Source: Tilletia caries
Taxonomy: Eukaryota > Basidiomycota > Exobasidiomycetes > Tilletiales > Tilletiaceae
Direction of reading: 5' to 3'
DNA: 64,000 nt
Assembly (NCBI GenBank): GCA_032718865.1
Contig: JALUTQ010000005.1
Span: 2,356,001 to 2,420,000, forward strand
The translations under genes were made by a program, and so were the position numbers. Under the pieces are notes generated by a model. It saw only the letters and a program-made list of their open reading frames with translations, searched no databases and was not told the DNA's origin. Positions 63,708-64,000 of this stretch are shown here, piece by piece. The first letter of the stretch is position 1; each line of letters starts with the position of its first letter.

Positions 63708-64000
63708 TGCTCCCTCTGTACAAAGCTTTTTGCCGGGTCGTCGCACAAACGCCATCGTGTAGACATTTCGCTTTGAACTGTCGTTTTTGCTTTTGTAGAG
63801 TTGCGTTCCAAGTCAATTCAAGTGTGATTTCACAACTGTTTAGTCTCACGAGCTCGGCCTCTGGTCCCTTTACCTCTGTGCTTTCTGGGTCGTGATGCGT
63901 GTGAAGCATAAATCATGAAGCGTGACGAGGACAGAGGATGATGATGATGGGTTCTGAGATGCGAGGTGAAAGGACAGAATGAAACACGGGCCAGGCAGAA
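63708..64000. other. 3' flank of glycosyltransferase copy 3
   Basis: No gene seen up to the window end; a short GATGATGATG run lies near 63938. Confidence 0.5.

Noticed and set aside
1..64000. CRISPR arrays, rRNA and tRNA genes, telomere repeats
   Set aside because: No regularly spaced repeats with unique spacers, no conserved rRNA or tRNA stretches and no telomeric arrays were seen on reading both strands.

Overview
The window reads as fungal nuclear DNA. Genes are split by short GT-AG introns (about 40-200 nt), many promoters carry a TATA box 25-170 nt upstream of the start codon, and the gene families and transposons are fungal. The overall character suggests a basidiomycete. I cannot place it more precisely from sequence alone. 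I saw no bacterial operons, CRISPR arrays, rRNA or tRNA genes. All functions below come from reading motifs by eye; no database search was run.

Layout. 1-5966: the 3' part of a Ty3/Gypsy retrotransposon, directly followed by a second LTR-bounded unit whose only long ORF carries an FHA-like domain. 6.4-12 kb: small genes of unknown function (an acidic protein, two small secreted proteins, a coiled-coil protein) and a broken ORF. 12.4-14.2 kb: a 14-helix MFS exporter. 15.15-19.78 kb: a complete PIF/Harbinger transposon with a transposase and a Myb/SANT partner gene. It contains a Mutator-like terminal-inverted-repeat element, which contains a TA-flanked MITE. 20.0-23.6 kb: a questin-oxidase-like gene and a gelsolin/severin gene. 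23.75-25.15 kb: a Pack-MULE-like element that has captured a fragment of a proteasome beta-7 gene. 25.6-38.7 kb: two paralogous MpaB/DUF2236 oxygenase-like genes separated by a recent Ty1/Copia insertion (401-bp LTRs, 5-bp target duplication). 38.9-54 kb: a dense single-copy region with a Maf nucleotide pyrophosphatase, a protein with an atypical GATA-like finger, a CFEM-like GPI protein, a full-length ABCC transporter, a secreted or vacuolar 5'-nucleotidase-like enzyme and an enoyl-reductase/quinone-oxidoreductase-like MDR enzyme. 56-63.7 kb: three tandem UDP-glycosyltransferase genes with the same five-exon structure, the first carrying a nonsense codon.

How the genes fit together. The enzyme content (MFS and ABCC exporters, questin-oxidase-like, two MpaB-like oxygenases, MDR reductase, three glycosyltransferases) suits oxidation, conjugation and export of small lipophilic molecules. 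The genes are interleaved with housekeeping loci and transposons, so a true biosynthetic cluster is not shown. The most unusual signals are in the mobile DNA: an RNase H domain that appears split around the integrase, an LTR unit with an FHA ORF, a three-level nest of DNA transposons, and a transposon carrying a proteasome gene fragment.
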